Positions 1 to 5,361 are shown, counted from the first letter of the stretch. The stretch: DNA of 5,964 nt from JBDKGV01 sp039798005 (GCA_039798005.1 JBDKGV010000215.1:1-5964); one strand, 5' to 3'. The notes: generated by a model from the letters alone, not told the origin. Program-made: numbers and translations.

Positions 1-57
1 GCTTGGAGGAAGAAGCAATGCCTCGTCGGGACGGTACGGAAGGTAGCTGGAAGACAT
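1..57 (-). CDS. IS1182-type transposase, first 19 codons only (runs off left edge)
   Basis: A minus-strand ATG at 57 opens a frame that runs uninterrupted to the window edge and reads MSSSYLPYRPDEALLLPPS. The pattern Y-L/R-P-Y-x-P-x-x-x-L-L-L-P-P-S is the familiar N-terminus of IS1182-family (DDE, DUF772-containing) transposases, which usually continues with a D-W-L-P segment and a histidine-rich stretch. Only the extreme N-terminus is present, so no catalytic residue can be checked and intactness is unknown. The gene faces the same way as the moa operon and starts 60 bp past the moaE stop. No strong Shine-Dalgarno sequence precedes the ATG. The frame is too short for routine ORF calling, and the call rests on motif recognition alone. 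Confidence 0.78.
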   Translation of the reverse strand, partial: MSSSYLPYRPDEALLLPPS

Positions 58-117
58 GATCCAAATTACCCCGACAAGTGAGACTCTGCTCGATGTTCGT
101 TTCTGCCGCGCAGACTC
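1..117 (-). mobile_element. End of an insertion sequence abutting moaE (boundary approximate)
   Basis: The transposase start at 57 implies that one IS terminus lies between 57 and the moaE stop at 118. The 60-bp stretch 58-117 holds the hexamer AGACTC twice (81-86 and 112-117) and a short inverted motif CTGC/GCAG near 104-111, any of which could belong to a terminal repeat. The exact end cannot be fixed because the other IS end lies outside the window. The palindrome CCTAGG at 117-122 spans the moaE TAG stop and may mark the junction. MoaE has a normal length, so the insertion seems to sit beside the gene and not inside it. Confidence 0.5.
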
Positions 118-558
118 CTAGGCGGCGTGGGCGGCGCAGCGTTCGCAGTTCACCCAGCCGCTCGAGCCGTCCACGAAGGTCTCCTTCTTCCAGATGGGCA
201 GGTCGTGCTTGATCCGGTCGATCAGCCACTCGCAGGCCTGGAAGGCCTCCCGGCGATGATCGGAGGAGACCCCGACCCAGACGGCCATCTCGCCGATGCC
301 CAGCCTTCCCGTGCGGTGGACGGCAAGCGCCTGGCGCAGGGAGAACTTCTCCATCGCCCGGGCGATCAAAGCCTCCCCGGACCGGCAGCACAACGCCTCG
401 TACGCCTCGTATTCGAGGAACTCGACCGTCCGGCCTTCGTGATGATCCCGCACCCAGCCTTCAAAGCAGACGAATCCGCCCGCCGACGGATCGAGCACTT
501 GGCGGCGCAGCGCATCACCAAGCAGAGGAGTCTCGGAGATCGAGAAGCGCGGCATCAT
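118..558 (-). CDS. moaE: Molybdopterin synthase catalytic (large) subunit MoaE
   Basis: MoaE forms a heterotetramer with MoaD and moves two sulfurs onto cyclic pyranopterin monophosphate to make molybdopterin in the cytoplasm. The 146-residue product matches the family length (about 150). Visible family landmarks are VRDHHEGRTV (36-45), the LEYEAYE strand (48-54), HRTGRLGIGE (81-90), a histidine-arginine pair at 101-102, and the active-site stretch IKHDLPIWKKE. There K117 and K124 keep the seven-residue spacing of the two catalytic lysines of E. coli MoaE (K119, K126). The start at 558 overlaps the moaD stop (ATGA) and follows a GGTGG-rich stretch; a second ATG at 555 is equally possible. A longer frame back to 618 lies inside moaD and is not used. 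The C-terminus ends in a CERC motif and an alanine-rich tail. It is the last gene of the operon. Confidence 0.96.
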   Translation of the reverse strand: MMPRFSISETPLLGDALRRQVLDPSAGGFVCFEGWVRDHHEGRTVEFLEYEAYEALCCRSGEALIARAMEKFSLRQALAVHRTGRLGIGEMAVWVGVSSDHRREAFQACEWLIDRIKHDLPIWKKETFVDGSSGWVNCERCAAHAA

Positions 559-794
559 CCGCCACCCACCGGCGCGATGAAGACCACGCGATCCCCCGGG
601 GCGAGCCGATCGTCCCACTGGGCGAATTCATCATTGATCGCCACCCGCAAGGAGCCTTGGGCCAGCGTGAAGCGGTGCTTGGCGCGCATCTGCCCATAGA
701 GCTCGCTTGCCGTGATCGCGGAGGTCTCCACCGACTCCTCACTGCAACCGGCCTGTTCGCGCAGGATCGAAAACCAAGCGATGGAGAGGTTCAT
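555..794 (-). CDS. moaD: Molybdopterin synthase sulfur-carrier (small) subunit MoaD
   Basis: MoaD is a ubiquitin-fold sulfur carrier. Its C-terminal glycine is adenylylated by MoeB and converted to a thiocarboxylate, and that sulfur is then delivered within the MoaD-MoaE complex. The 79-residue product has the family signature: a beta-grasp start (LSIAWFSILREQAG), the central VAINDEF (51-57), then LAPGDRVVFIAPVGGG at the end, which supplies the essential Gly-Gly terminus and the F-I-x-P-V motif. The start at 794 has AGGAGG at 799-804, four bases upstream, and shares ATGA with the mobA stop. Upstream in-frame methionines as far as 968 would extend into mobA coding sequence and are rejected. 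The stop overlaps moaE by 4 bp, so the two subunits are probably made in step. No moeB lies in the window. Confidence 0.96.
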   Translation of the reverse strand: MNLSIAWFSILREQAGCSEESVETSAITASELYGQMRAKHRFTLAQGSLRVAINDEFAQWDDRLAPGDRVVFIAPVGGG

Positions 795-1381
795 GCGGCC
801 TCCTGGATTCCCGCACGCTCCTGCGGAGTGTTGGCATTGAACAGGCTTTGCCCCGGTGACGGCAGCAGATGGGTGCGAGTGTTCATCAGGATCTTCCGAG
901 GACAAGTCTTTCCGCGGGCCAACCCGAGGAACGCATCGGCCCGGATCGAAGGCTCCCACAGCGCGCACAGGGGCTCCGGGAACTCCCCCGAGGCATCAAG
1001 GAACGCCGTCGCCGCCGCTTGAGGATTCCGTGCATTCATCAGGATCGCAAGGGTACGGGCATCGAGCAGCGGGAGATCGCACGCGACCACAAGCCAAGTC
1101 GCCTCGCGGTCATGGCAAAGCGCCGTGAGAATCCCTCCCAAGGGCCCGAAATCAAGGAAACGGTCGCGCAGGATCGCCGACTCCGGCACGCCTTCCGGCA
1201 CGGACTGCCCCGGCGCCCGGGATGCCAGCACCTCGTCGCACCACGGGGAGAGGAGATCCATCACCCGACGCGTCTGCGGCAGCAGGCCGTAGCGGATGTC
1301 GGCCTTGTCCATGCCCATCCGGGAGCTTCGTCCGCCGGAAAGCACCAGCCCCTTCACGCTTGTTTTGACATTTTCCGTCAT
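791..1381 (-). CDS. mobA: Molybdenum cofactor guanylyltransferase-like protein MobA
   Basis: MobA-type nucleotidyltransferases attach GMP (or CMP in MocA) to the molybdenum cofactor to form the dinucleotide used by many bacterial molybdoenzymes. The 196-residue product shows the nucleotide-binding loop LSGGRSSRMGMDK (14-26), the FGPLGG segment (78-83), the metal/nucleotide motif CDLP (101-104, D102), a PLCALWEP region (137-144) and NANTPQE near the end (182-188). It is somewhat shorter than typical MobA between the lysine of the loop and the next helix: the usual G-x-P-L segment is replaced by YGLLPQTRR. The start at 1381 follows a purine-rich GGGAGAGGTGAT and overlaps the moaC stop by 4 bp. 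GMP versus CMP specificity cannot be read from sequence by eye, so MobA over MocA is a family-level call. Confidence 0.88.
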   Translation of the reverse strand: MTENVKTSVKGLVLSGGRSSRMGMDKADIRYGLLPQTRRVMDLLSPWCDEVLASRAPGQSVPEGVPESAILRDRFLDFGPLGGILTALCHDREATWLVVACDLPLLDARTLAILMNARNPQAAATAFLDASGEFPEPLCALWEPSIRADAFLGLARGKTCPRKILMNTRTHLLPSPGQSLFNANTPQERAGIQEAA

Positions 1382-1860
1382 ATCACCTCTCCCATGTCGC
1401 TCTTGCCGCCGCGTTTTCCCAGCAGACGGATCGAGCGGATCTCGATGTCGTGGGAGAGCGCCTTGGCCATGTCGTACACCGTGAGGGCCGCCACGCTCAC
1501 CGCGGTCAGGGCCTCCATCTCCACGCCGGTCTTTCCGTTGCAGGCGACCGTGCATTCCAGCACAAGCTCCTCGCCTTCGAAGAGATGGGCAAAGGAGATC
1601 TTGCCAAGGAGCAGGGGATGGCAGAGCGGGATCAAATCCCAGGTCTTCTTCGCCGCCATGGTTCCGGCCAGGATCGCCGTCTGCACCACGGCACCCTTCG
1701 GGGCGCGGATCTCATCGCCATCCAAGGCCAGCCGCACCTCGAAAGGAAGCCACACCCGCGCTTGGGCCCGGGCCGAGCGCACCGAATCGTCCTTGCCGGT
1801 GACATCGACCATGGCGGGCATCCCCACGGCATCCAAGTGCGAGAGTTTGAGTTCCGACAT
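1378..1860 (-). CDS. moaC: Cyclic pyranopterin monophosphate synthase MoaC
   Basis: MoaC converts the MoaA product 3',8-cyclo-7,8-dihydro-GTP into cyclic pyranopterin monophosphate, completing the first stage of cofactor synthesis. The 160-residue protein matches E. coli MoaC (161) closely: MVDVTGKDDSVRSARA (17-32), AGTMAAKKTWDLIPLCHPL (65-83, with H81), GKTGVEMEALTAVSVAALTVYDMAKA (109-134) and the GKRGGKS tail (148-154). The acidic and basic active-site residues correspond to D130 and K133. The start at 1860 follows GGAGG at 1867-1871 by six bases and lies 2 bp past the moaA stop. The frame is open back to 2151, but that part lies inside moaA and lacks family similarity. MoaA and MoaC act consecutively, and here the genes are adjacent. 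Confidence 0.97.
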   Translation of the reverse strand: MSELKLSHLDAVGMPAMVDVTGKDDSVRSARAQARVWLPFEVRLALDGDEIRAPKGAVVQTAILAGTMAAKKTWDLIPLCHPLLLGKISFAHLFEGEELVLECTVACNGKTGVEMEALTAVSVAALTVYDMAKALSHDIEIRSIRLLGKRGGKSDMGEVI

Positions 1861-1862
1861 CC

Positions 1863-2852
1863 TCAGCCTCCGATCGCGTGCATGGGACGCGCAACTTCCG
1901 TGATGCGTTCCGTCGGCTTGAGCGCCGCGACCGCCTTCACCCGTTCCCGGATCCCGTCGCGATCGGCCCCGCGCAGGTCGATGCAGTCCTCCTTGAACAG
2001 GCAGGGATGCAGCATTCCCGTGGCCGAGAGCCGCAGGCGGGAGCAGTTGCCGCAGAAGGGACGGCTTTCGCTGGCAACGAAGCCGATCCTGGCGCCGTGA
2101 AGCGACTCCACCAGGAACGCCGTGGAGTCGATCGCCGTCGGGACGTCCCAAAGCGGCCCCACCAGCGCCTCGAGCCTTGCCTTGATCTCGCCTGCGGGCA
2201 GGAAGTGCGCCGCATGCAGCGCCCGCCCCGGACCGATCTTCATCAGCTCAAGGAACCGCACCTCGACGCCCCGCTCCACCGCGAAGGCGTGGAAGGCCTC
2301 GATCTCGTGGTCGTTCAGGCCGCGCATCGCCACGCAATTGACCTTGACTTCAAGTCCTTCCACCAGGCATGCGTCGATGCCGTCCAGCACGCGCGAAAGC
2401 TCCCCGCCTCGTGCCAAGCGGCGGAAGTTGACCGGATCGAGGCTGTCGAGCGACACGTTGACCGACGCGAACCCGGCACCGACGATCCTTGCCGCATGGT
2501 TTGACAGAAATTGTCCATTGGTCGTGATCCCCTTGCGCACCGGGACGTCCGAGAGCGCATCGAGGATCGCGCCCACATCGCGGCGCAGCAACGGTTCACC
2601 ACCGGTCAGCCGCACCGCATCGACGCCAAGTTCGACAAGGCTCCCGACCAGGGCCCCGATCTCACCCGGGGAAAGCAGGCCGTCCTCGACAGGGTTGGCG
2701 TGGTCGGGCGCCATGCAGTAGAGGCAGCGATAGTTGCAAGCCTGGGTGATGGAAACGCGCAGCTTGCGCAGGCGACGCCCATGCGCATCGATCAAGGCGC
2801 TGTCGAGTCGATTTGCCGCGGCCGGTTGCCGTGCAGCGGTCAGGGTGCCCAT
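1863..2852 (-). CDS. moaA: GTP 3',8-cyclase MoaA (radical SAM)
   Basis: MoaA uses S-adenosylmethionine and two [4Fe-4S] clusters to cyclise GTP, the first step of molybdenum cofactor synthesis. The 329-residue protein has the radical-SAM triad C39-x3-C43-x2-C46 (CNYRCLYC), the RLTGGEPLLRRD motif (81-92) and ITTNG (109-113). The C-terminal GTP-binding cluster is C267-x2-C270-x13-C284. The conserved terminal Gly-Gly (HAIGG) that MoaA needs for activity is also present. Length equals E. coli MoaA. The ATG at 2852 lies inside the end of moeA, a 13-bp overlap in another frame, with GTGAGG at 2861-2866 as a plausible ribosome binding site. Nothing looks truncated or missing. Confidence 0.98.
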   Translation of the reverse strand: MGTLTAARQPAAANRLDSALIDAHGRRLRKLRVSITQACNYRCLYCMAPDHANPVEDGLLSPGEIGALVGSLVELGVDAVRLTGGEPLLRRDVGAILDALSDVPVRKGITTNGQFLSNHAARIVGAGFASVNVSLDSLDPVNFRRLARGGELSRVLDGIDACLVEGLEVKVNCVAMRGLNDHEIEAFHAFAVERGVEVRFLELMKIGPGRALHAAHFLPAGEIKARLEALVGPLWDVPTAIDSTAFLVESLHGARIGFVASESRPFCGNCSRLRLSATGMLHPCLFKEDCIDLRGADRDGIRERVKAVAALKPTERITEVARPMHAIGG

Positions 2853-4045
2853 GGATGGAACCTCACCACGGAGCCTTCCGCAAGCCGCCCCGGACCCGGG
2901 GGGATCTCCACGAAGCCCTCGGTGCCGACCAGATGGAGGAAGTCGCCCGACCCGTTCCCTTCGGTCGCCATGGCGCGCCGTTGCCCGGCCCCGTCCTCGC
3001 GCAGGCGCACGGCGACGAATTTCGTCATGGTCTCGTGCGCCGCCACCGCGGTATCCAACCGCACGCTGCGATTGCCTTCATAGAGCCCGACAGCCTGGGA
3101 AAGCACCGGTCGCACATGACGCACGAAGCAGATCGCGGCCGCCACGGGATTCCCCGGCAACGCGGCGACGAACTGGTTCTCGGGACCGGCCCCGCTCCAC
3201 ATCGGCTTTCCCGGGCGCTGAGCGATCTTGTGGAAGACCTGGCGCACTCCGGCCCGTTCCAGCGCCGACGGGACGAGATCGCGCCGCGACACCGAGACGC
3301 CGCCCGAGAGGATCAGGACATCGTGCCGCTCCAGCGCCCTGCGGATGCCTTCGCACAGCAGATCCTCGTCATCGGGCAGATGCAGGCGCGTCGACGGGGG
3401 AAAGCCCATGCCGTGAAGCGAGGCCTCCACGAAGCGGTCGTTGGAGCGCCGGATCTGATGACCAAGCGGAGTCTCGCTTGCGCCGACCAGTTCATCGCCG
3501 GTGGTGAGGATGGCCACCCTGGGAAAGGCCAGCACCTCGGGCGTCGGGCAACCCACCGAAGCCAGCACCGCAAGTTCCGGCGCGCCCAACCGGGTCTGGG
3601 CATGGAGGACCGGGGAACCCGCCTTCACATCCTGCCCCCGGACATGGATGTCACCTCCGACGCGCACCTTCTCGAAAAGCACCCGGCCCTCGCCCGCCCA
3701 CATCGCGTCCTCCAGGCGCACCACCGCGTCACATCCTTCGGGGCAGACCGATCCGGTCATGACTTCAATGCAGCAGTCCATCTCCGGCGCCGCGTGGCGA
3801 GGTGCTCCGGCGAACGCGGCACCCGCCACCCGGAAGTCGCGGCACCCGGCCTTCCAGTCCGCCATCCGCAGCGCATAGCCATCGACACAGATCCGGTCAT
3901 AAGGCGGAAGGTCCCGATCGGCGCGGATCTCCCGGGCAAGGACGCGCCCCAAGGCAAGGTCCAGCGGAACGCGTTCCGTGCGACGCACGGGAACCAGGCT
4001 TCGGAGCCGGTCGCCCGCCTGGGCAACCGAAAGAAGGGGAGCCAT
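2840..4045 (-). CDS. moeA: Molybdopterin molybdenumtransferase MoeA
   Basis: MoeA inserts molybdate into adenylylated molybdopterin. The 401-residue product is close to E. coli MoeA (411). Landmarks are LPPYDRICVDGYALR (46-60), EVMTGS (94-99), GGDIHVRGQDV (130-140), ILTTGDEL (179-186), the molybdopterin-binding SGGVSVSRRD (247-256), RPGKPMWSG (277-285) and ALPGNPVAA (295-303), followed by a C-terminal domain IV region. The family F-D-x-S-x-M-D-G-Y-A motif appears here as YDRICVDGYA, an acceptable variant that keeps the aspartates. The start at 4045 has a near-perfect GGAGGT at 4053-4058. An in-frame extension to 4270 has no family similarity and would cross the promoter. This is the first gene of the cofactor operon and is probably driven by the sigma-54 promoter at 4189-4203. 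Confidence 0.97.
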   Translation of the reverse strand: MAPLLSVAQAGDRLRSLVPVRRTERVPLDLALGRVLAREIRADRDLPPYDRICVDGYALRMADWKAGCRDFRVAGAAFAGAPRHAAPEMDCCIEVMTGSVCPEGCDAVVRLEDAMWAGEGRVLFEKVRVGGDIHVRGQDVKAGSPVLHAQTRLGAPELAVLASVGCPTPEVLAFPRVAILTTGDELVGASETPLGHQIRRSNDRFVEASLHGMGFPPSTRLHLPDDEDLLCEGIRRALERHDVLILSGGVSVSRRDLVPSALERAGVRQVFHKIAQRPGKPMWSGAGPENQFVAALPGNPVAAAICFVRHVRPVLSQAVGLYEGNRSVRLDTAVAAHETMTKFVAVRLREDGAGQRRAMATEGNGSGDFLHLVGTEGFVEIPPGPGRLAEGSVVRFHPWAP

Positions 4046-4107
4046 CACAACACCTCCGTAACACGAACAGGACTGTCGGCGCAGGAGCGAGGCAGGATTT
4101 TGACCAT
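4045..4107 (-). CDS. Possible 20-residue leader ORF ending on the moeA start codon
   Basis: A minus-strand ATG at 4107 opens 20 codons (beginning MVKILPRSCADSP) whose TGA at 4047-4045 overlaps the moeA ATG as TGATG. A GAGG at 4117-4120, nine bases upstream, could serve as a ribosome binding site, and it lies in the 5' arm of the leader hairpin 4085-4124. The moeA ribosome binding site lies inside this short frame, so translating it would affect initiation on moeA. No family is recognisable and a frame this short can occur by chance; the exact stop-start overlap is the main reason to record it. Confidence 0.25.
   Translation of the reverse strand: MVKILPRSCADSPVRVTEVL
4053..4058 (-). promoter_or_regulatory. 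Ribosome binding site of moeA
   Basis: The minus strand reads GGAGGT, with seven bases before the ATG at 4045. It is close to the anti-Shine-Dalgarno complement, and it decides the moeA start against the upstream in-frame methionines. Confidence 0.85.
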
Positions 4108-4124
4108 GGGAATCGACCTCGCTC
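4085..4124 (-). promoter_or_regulatory. Stem-loop in the moeA mRNA leader
   Basis: In the minus-strand RNA an 8-bp perfect arm pair, GAGCGAGG (4124-4117) with CCTCGCTC (4092-4085), encloses a 24-nt loop. A further GCGC/GCGC pairing extends the stem across a small internal loop. The stem lies within the expected transcript, about 27 bases upstream of the moeA ribosome binding site. Its 3' arm also contains CCTC and CTCC, which could instead pair with the GGAGGT ribosome binding site, so alternative folding is conceivable. Molybdenum cofactor (Moco) riboswitches precede cofactor operons in other bacteria, but I could not match this leader to that consensus by eye. Confidence 0.45.
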
Positions 4125-4130
4125 TTGGCG

Positions 4131-4150
4131 CTGCGACCTACCCTGCGACC
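4131..4150 (-). repeat. Short direct repeat in the moeA leader
   Basis: The octamer CTGCGACC (plus-strand reading) occurs at 4131-4138 and again at 4143-4150, a 12-bp period. It falls within the predicted transcribed leader, upstream of the stem-loop. It may be part of RNA structure or chance; no function can be assigned. Confidence 0.4.
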
Positions 4151-4188
4151 CGGACGGACCGGAGTTCCTGGCGATGCACTGACATTAC

Positions 4189-4203
4189 GCAAGGCAAGTG
4201 CCA
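4189..4203 (-). promoter_or_regulatory. Sigma-54 (RpoN) promoter of the moeA-moaACmobAmoaDE operon
   Basis: The minus strand reads TTGGCACTTGCCTTGCG from 4204 to 4188. This contains TGGCAC, exactly five bases, then TTGC, so the invariant GG and GC are separated by ten bases as sigma-54 polymerase requires. It matches the consensus TGGCAC-N5-TTGC at every conserved position. Transcription would begin near 4177-4179, leaving a leader of about 130 nt before moeA. It is intergenic and correctly oriented. Sigma-54 promoters need an enhancer-binding protein; the nitrate transport gene nearby makes a nitrogen-responsive regulator of the NtrC type the first guess, but no classical NtrC box is evident. 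Confidence 0.72.
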
Positions 4204-4204
4204 A

Positions 4205-4230
4205 TCCGTTCCCGATGGCTCGAGAACGGA
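4205..4230. promoter_or_regulatory. Imperfect palindrome abutting the sigma-54 -24 element
   Basis: Arms TCCGTTC (4205-4211) and GAACGGA (4224-4230) pair perfectly. After one mismatch, CGA (4213-4215) pairs with TCG (4220-4222), leaving a four-base loop. It sits directly upstream of the -24 element. It could be an operator, or a terminator-like hairpin for the porin transcript that comes from upstream. No U-rich tract follows in the minus-strand RNA, which argues against a classical intrinsic terminator. Confidence 0.45.
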
Positions 4231-4246
4231 ATGTCATTGCAGCACA

Positions 4247-4293
4247 TCGACACATTTCGTCATTTGTCAATGATTGTCAAATGAACGTGTCGA
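4247..4293. promoter_or_regulatory. Nested palindrome, candidate enhancer/operator site between porin and moeA
   Basis: The inner 23-bp element at 4261-4283 is symmetric at 10 of 11 pairs: CATTTG with CAAATG outside, CAAT with ATTG inside, one T/T mismatch and a central G. Flanking arms TCGACAC (4247-4253) and GTGTCGA (4287-4293) add seven complementary pairs. The inner element also reads as TTGTCAA repeated with a 10-bp period, so similar half-sites lie one helical turn apart. Its centre is about 94 bp upstream of the predicted sigma-54 start, a typical enhancer distance. On the minus strand it contains two TTGACA hexamers, but I find no convincing -10 partner. It could also fold as RNA just after the porin stop. 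Confidence 0.5.
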
Positions 4294-4305
4294 CAGGAAC
4301 AGCGG

Positions 4306-5361
4306 CTACTTGAAGATGTCGAGATTCATCGCCGCACCCACGAAGACCTTGTTCCAGGAACGGTCGGCCTTGCCCTTGGGGATCTCGTCCACGTAGGCGT
4401 AGCCCACATGCCAGCGCAGGTTGGTCTTCTCGTACGGGAAAACCTCCAGCACCGGGCTCACACCCACGCGCTCCAGGCTCTTCTTCTCGTCCAGCACCGA
4501 CTTGTTGTCGTAAAACAGCTTCATCTGCGGGCGCAACATCCCGAAGTCGGCCTTCACGAGCAGGGATGTCGAATGGGTGAAGGCGTTGTTGCCCTTGGTG
4601 TTGGCGGTGTCGGTCAGCGACTTCCATTCAAGCTCCGAGGTGATCTTCTCCACCTTGCTCTTCACTCCGAGGGTCGCCAGATGCAACCCGTCGTCCACGG
4701 CCTTCTTGGGCAGGAGGTAGTACGAGACGTGCGGCTGGACCATGCCGCCAAGGAACGTTCCCTGCCAGAGTCCGCCCACCATCAGGAAGTGCTGCACGCC
4801 CTTGTCGGTCTTCCAGCCCGTGCCGCTGTTGGCAAGGGTGAGCGAAACCGTCTGACCAAAGCCCTCCCAGGCGGGCTGCACGCCCAGTACCGAATGGAAG
4901 GCGCCTGAGCTTGCGTACACGAGCGTCGTGAGGTAGTGGTCCGAGCCGGCAGCCAGACCCTCGTAGCCCGCGCGACCGGAGAAGAACTTGCCCGCCGTCA
5001 CCGCAAAGCCGGACGGCAGGGGCTGCTTGAAGTAAGCGTAATCGACATAGTCGGCCGATCCCTTGAGCGTATCCTTCACCACGGCCGTCCCGGCTCCGGT
5101 GGTCGGATTCACCGAGGCCGCCTGGGAGGGGAAGTCGAACTTCAGCCGCATGCGGTATTTCAATCCGCTTTCCATCGAACCGTTGAGATCAAGGCGCGCG
5201 AACTGCATGTCGAAACCGCTGTTGTCCTTGAGCGTGCTGTCGGCACCGTTGCGGAAGTCGTAGCGGTAGTCGGTGCGCACCTGCAGGTTGATCTGGGGAG
5301 CGGCCGAGCCAAGCGTCGCAATGCATGCGCCGGCGGATGCGAAACGGGAGATCTTCTTCAT
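4306..5361 (-). CDS. Outer-membrane porin-like beta-barrel protein
   Basis: The 351-residue product starts MKKISRFASAGACIATLGSA, a signal peptide with a basic n-region and a hydrophobic core; cleavage is likely near residues 20-21. The mature part alternates polar and hydrophobic residues throughout, has strand-like segments such as QFARLDLNGSM (53-63) and SGLKYRMRLKFDF (65-77), and ends VFVGAAMNLDIFK, a plausible last strand with near-terminal phenylalanine. The layout (RLDLNG, then a K-x-F-D-F strand, then DYAYFKQPLPSGFAVTAGKFF at 108-127) recalls phosphate-selective OprO/OprP-type porins, but I cannot assign a substrate. The ATG at 5361 follows an AAAGAG stretch. An upstream ATG at 5403 and the frame back to 5595 would destroy the signal peptide and are rejected. 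Lying between a nitrate transport gene and the cofactor operon, a role in nitrate or anion passage is a context inference only. Confidence 0.75.
   Translation of the reverse strand: MKKISRFASAGACIATLGSAAPQINLQVRTDYRYDFRNGADSTLKDNSGFDMQFARLDLNGSMESGLKYRMRLKFDFPSQAASVNPTTGAGTAVVKDTLKGSADYVDYAYFKQPLPSGFAVTAGKFFSGRAGYEGLAAGSDHYLTTLVYASSGAFHSVLGVQPAWEGFGQTVSLTLANSGTGWKTDKGVQHFLMVGGLWQGTFLGGMVQPHVSYYLLPKKAVDDGLHLATLGVKSKVEKITSELEWKSLTDTANTKGNNAFTHSTSLLVKADFGMLRPQMKLFYDNKSVLDEKKSLERVGVSPVLEVFPYEKTNLRWHVGYAYVDEIPKGKADRSWNKVFVGAAMNLDIFK

Noticed and set aside
18..121. Two short plus-strand frames, 18-59 and 56-121
   Set aside because: They encode 13 and 21 residues with no recognisable features. The minus-strand transposase start explains the same bases better.
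869..1903. A 344-codon open frame on the plus strand
   Set aside because: It is antisense across mobA and moaC, is rich in Arg/Ser/Pro/Ala, and has no recognisable domain.
4046..4180. Moco riboswitch upstream of moeA
   Set aside because: Position and structure are suggestive, but I could not match the leader to the known consensus by eye, so it is not called as a feature.
4046..4270. In-frame N-terminal extension of moeA
   Set aside because: The 75 extra residues have no MoeA similarity, cross the sigma-54 promoter, and ignore the strong ribosome binding site at 4053-4058.
2813..4273. A 486-codon open frame on the plus strand
   Set aside because: It lies antisense to moeA and its product shows no recognisable family. 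Long antisense frames are expected in GC-rich coding DNA, and moeA itself is unmistakable.
4255..4280. Sigma-70 promoter using the two TTGACA hexamers upstream of moeA
   Set aside because: No reasonable -10 hexamer lies 16-18 bp downstream of either copy, and the hexamers are explained by the palindrome. It is not excluded as a weak promoter.
5318..5361. Lipoprotein signal in the porin (SAGAC around residue 13)
   Set aside because: The residues before the cysteine do not form a standard lipobox, and the cysteine is too early in the signal peptide.
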